Of a DNA stretch of 64,000 nt, positions 61,714 through 64,000 are shown one piece after another; the first letter of the stretch is position 1, and every line of letters starts with the position of its first letter. The stretch is from contig CAJTTE010000001.1 of assembly GCA_910579265.1 (NCBI GenBank), positions 172,259-236,258 of the forward strand, in the 5' to 3' direction. Under the pieces are notes generated by a model. That model was not told the origin of the DNA. It searched no databases and was given only the letters and a program-made list of their open reading frames with translations. The position numbers and the translations under genes were made by a program. The DNA comes from an uncultured Ruminiclostridium sp. (GTDB lineage Bacteria > Bacillota > Clostridia > Oscillospirales > Ruminococcaceae).

Positions 61714-62923
61714 GTAAATCAGTCCCTTCGGTAATAACTGAGTCGTATAAGGACAGATAGCCGTCCTTGCCCGTCGTATCCTTGACCAATGTATAATCGT
61801 TCTCCGTGCGGACAACGTCTATATATCTGAAAAACACGTTTACGCCAAGCTTTATAAATACTCCCATCCTCCCCTGATCGTCAAAATGTATTGCCGAAGA
61901 AGGGATTCGAATCCCGCTGTATTCGTCAAAAAGGATTCTTATCTGGGCGGTACGGTTTATGATAAGCTCCTGCTTAAACACATCAAAGCCTATAACAAGA
62001 AGCTTATTTTCCGGATCAAGATCTTTGATCTCCTCCGCCTTACCTTTTATGACGGAAGTATTGTTTCCGATGCGTACATCAAGCTCGGCGCCCTTGTATA
62101 TATTCATAGATCTGTTTGCGGGAATAACGCATACCATTTTCCACTTATAATCCGAAATGATTTTTCCTATTGAAGAAGCATCATGATCGATGACCGGATT
62201 CTTGATTATTTCCTCAATTTTAGTTTTTGTCAGCTTATCTATCACATCGTAGGTCAGAACCGATTCATATCCGTCTACCGAACTTACAAAATAACCTGTT
62301 TCCTGTAATATAAGATCATAAGGAGACGAAGAGATCTGCGCCGAAAGAGATGCGATTTGACCTTCAAGCTCTTTGATCTTCGAAGTATAATTATCCGCCG
62401 CACCGCTGACTATCTTTTTTTTGCTTTGCAAATTAAGATACTCGTTTTTCATTTCGGCTGCTGATGTATAATTTTCTTCGATTATATTCTGCAATATTTT
62501 CGAATGATTTTCATAGATCTGATTGGAAAAAGCCTCAAGCTGAGAGTTATCGCTTCCCACAAGTTTTTCGGCGTCCTTCAGAACTGCGATTTGCTGATTG
62601 AGCTCGTCGATTCTGAGCTGTAATTCGAGATCGTTTCGCGAAGAATAAATTTTAGCGGCCGCAGAATTCTTTGCCAGTTTTTCTCCGTCTGAGCATACGT
62701 AATTGATTATTCCGTTGCCGTTATACTGCACTTCCTTTTCATTCCGGATAAATACGCCCGTAGCTTGTACATAATCTTCAAACATATACAATTCCGCGGG
62801 TTCGGTGGTTACAGGATTATAATAATGGATTACAAGCTGACTTATGATCGTAACCAGCAAAAACAGAGCGACCAGGAACCAGACAATACGCGTCGTAACG
62901 GCAGTCTGCCTTTTTTCAGCCAT
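61688..62923 (-). CDS. HlyD-like membrane-anchored protein in the division cluster
   Basis: 411 residues. One membrane segment near the N-terminus (about 14-35; IVWFLVALFLLVTIISQLV), a barrel-like part that includes NGNGIINYVCSDGEKLAKNS (lipoyl-like), a coiled coil (about 90-210) and a C-terminal beta-barrel part. This is the layout of HlyD/RND-type adaptor proteins. In Clostridia a similar gene lies next to ylm genes; its role there is unclear. ATG 62923 overlaps the end of hfq by 8 nt (ATGGCTGA), so translation is coupled. Confidence 0.72.
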   Translation of the reverse strand: MAEKRQTAVTTRIVWFLVALFLLVTIISQLVIHYYNPVTTEPAELYMFEDYVQATGVFIRNEKEVQYNGNGIINYVCSDGEKLAKNSAAAKIYSSRNDLELQLRIDELNQQIAVLKDAEKLVGSDNSQLEAFSNQIYENHSKILQNIIEENYTSAAEMKNEYLNLQSKKKIVSGAADNYTSKIKELEGQIASLSAQISSSPYDLILQETGYFVSSVDGYESVLTYDVIDKLTKTKIEEIIKNPVIDHDASSIGKIISDYKWKMVCVIPANRSMNIYKGAELDVRIGNNTSVIKGKAEEIKDLDPENKLLVIGFDVFKQELIINRTAQIRILFDEYSGIRIPSSAIHFDDQGRMGVFIKLGVNVFFRYIDVVRTENDYTLVKDTTGKDGYLSLYDSVITEGTDLRDGKIILQ

Positions 62924-63176
62924 TTTCTTGTTCTGATGCCTCGTCCTTTTCAAAAGCATCAAGCAGAGAAATGCTCTTAAAAGGAGTAATAGTGCTTATT
63001 GCATGCTTATAAATAAGATTCTGCTTGCCGTCCGTATCCAAAATTACAGTATAATTATCAAAGCCTCTTACAATGCCTTTAAACTGAAAACCGTTGGTAA
63101 TAAAAATAGTTACCGGAATTTTCTCTTTTCTCGCCTGATTTAAAAAAACATCCTGCAAATTGATATCCTTAGCCAT
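62916..63176 (-). CDS. hfq: RNA chaperone Hfq
   Basis: 86 residues. Sm1 motif VTIFITNGFQFKGIVRGFDN and Sm2 motif YKHAISTI are intact; N-terminal INLQDVFLNQARKEK carries the conserved Q residue of the proximal RNA-binding site. A short acidic tail ends the protein (FEKDEASEQENG). Hfq hexamers aid sRNA-mRNA pairing. SD AAAGGA lies upstream. It is the first gene of the cluster running to divIVA. Confidence 0.95.
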   Translation of the reverse strand: MAKDINLQDVFLNQARKEKIPVTIFITNGFQFKGIVRGFDNYTVILDTDGKQNLIYKHAISTITPFKSISLLDAFEKDEASEQENG

Positions 63177-63335
63177 CTTTTTTCCTTTCTGTTTGACAAA
63201 ACTCATATCCGGTAATATTCCGGCACAAGTTTTTATATACAAGCTATAATATTACGATTCATATCTTCATATAACATGCAGTGAAATAAAAGATCTTTTT
63301 ATAAAAAGACAAAATCTTCTGAAATATAAAAAAAT

Positions 63336-64000
63336 TGTTTATCAGACAATTTGAGGTTATTATACCATCAAAAGAGCGCAGCAAAGCGGAGCGATTCCTC
63401 TAAATCGGTAAAATGTTCTCAAACATTTCGATATCTCTTCCTCTTTAGACGGTTTGAGGTTATTATACCATCAAAAGAGCGCAGCGAAGCGGAGCGATTC
63501 CTCCAAATCGGTAAAATGTTCTCAAACATTTCGATATCTCTTCCTCTTTAGACGGTTTGAGGTTATTATACCATCAAAAGAGCGCAGCGAAGCGGAGCGA
63601 TTCCTCTAAATCGGTAAAATGTTCTCAAACATTTCAATATCTCTTCCTCTTTAGACGGTTTGAGGTTATTATACCATCAAAAGAGCGCAGCGAAGCGGAG
63701 CGATTCCTCTAAATCGGTAAAATGTTCTCAAACATTTCAATATCTCTTCCTCTTTAGACGGTTTGAGGTTATTATACCATCAAAAGAGCGCAGCGAAGCG
63801 GAGCGATTCCTCTGAATCGGTAAAATGTTCTCAAACATTTCAATATCTCTTCCTCTTTAGACGGTTTGAGGTTATTATACCATCAAAAGAGCGCAGCGAA
63901 GCGGAGCGATTCCTCTAAATCGGTAAAATGTTCTCAAACATTTCGATATCTCTTCCTCTTTAGACGGTTTGAGGTTATTATACCATCAAAAGAGCGCAGC
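63336..64000 (-). repeat. 103-bp tandem repeat array C (6 units plus a partial, continues past the end)
   Basis: Units start at 63351, 63454, 63557, 63660, 63763, 63866 and 63969, all exactly 103 bp apart. They differ at only a few positions (for example CTCTAAATC, CTCCAAATC or CTCTGAATC), showing recent amplification or gene conversion. Read on the minus strand they have the array A layout, with arms CTCAAAC / GTTTGAG in place of CTCAGAC / GTCTGAG. Confidence 0.97.

Noticed and set aside
63336..64000. CRISPR array
   Set aside because: The whole 103-bp unit is repeated with no unique spacers, the unit is far longer than a CRISPR repeat, and no cas genes are present.
1..64000. tRNA, rRNA or known riboswitches
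   Set aside because: I looked for cloverleaf ends, CCA-type acceptor arms and familiar riboswitch cores and saw none that I could support by reading alone.

Overview
The window looks like a low-GC Firmicute of the class Clostridia, most likely a gut or rumen Oscillospiraceae/Ruminococcus-type anaerobe. The evidence is AT-rich DNA with AGGAGG-type ribosome binding sites, the sepF-ylmH-divIVA division cluster, Hfq, a short archaeal-type ProRS, split transketolase, acetate kinase, NAD-linked PyrD/PyrK and three secreted lipoprotein glycosidases. No rRNA, tRNA, CRISPR array or intact insertion sequence was seen.

Layout. 1-9.4 kb: an ECF sigma factor fused to about 850 extra residues, a radical SAM protein that probably starts at CTG, citrate synthase, a thioesterase, a decayed zinc-ribbon gene, a metallo-beta-lactamase-fold hydrolase and proS. 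9.5-18.7 kb: a 103-bp tandem repeat array, two uncharacterised genes, ackA, then a plus-strand cluster tmcAL - DUF4380-like - murL-like - murD2-like. 19-22.9 kb: accessory DNA with a GNAT gene, a YwqG-type gene and three kinds of repeats. 22.9-25.7 kb: an isopropylmalate/Re-citrate synthase-like enzyme with its GntR regulator and a large palindromic operator, then an HD protein. 25.7-35 kb: a frameshifted gene, two paralogous GH5 glucanases with near-identical promoter-operator architecture, an acyltransferase, a ClC transporter and a third glycosidase. 35.8-48.4 kb: a long minus-strand pyrimidine cluster (pyrC, pyrF, carA, carB, pyrK, pyrD) interrupted by unrelated small genes and by MITE-like repeats. 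48.7-56.5 kb: mixed accessory genes, including an AAC(6')-like acetyltransferase, transketolase, two methyltransferases (one fused to a pyrophosphatase-like domain) and a HAD phosphatase. 56.3-63.2 kb: rluD-type synthase, lspA, divIVA, ylmH, sepF, yggS, a HlyD-like protein and hfq. 63.3-64 kb: a second, highly homogeneous array of the 103-bp repeat that runs off the end.

How it fits together. Cellulose or beta-glucan is attacked by the lipoprotein GH5 enzymes, whose signal peptides would be cleaved by LspA. Sugars pass through the pentose pathway (split transketolase) and end partly as acetate (AckA). Acetate is also the substrate of TmcAL, encoded divergently from ackA. The murL/murD2 pair suggests D-glutamate for peptidoglycan is made by epimerising the nucleotide-linked L-Glu precursor.

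The most unusual material is the repeat landscape. One 103-bp family occurs in three places, with a hairpin whose arms covary between arrays, a TATAAT box, a purine-rich Shine-Dalgarno-like stretch and a start codon. There are also two MITE-like families with terminal inverted repeats and one strongly structured GC-rich element. Functions are inferred from motifs visible in the translations; no database search was possible.
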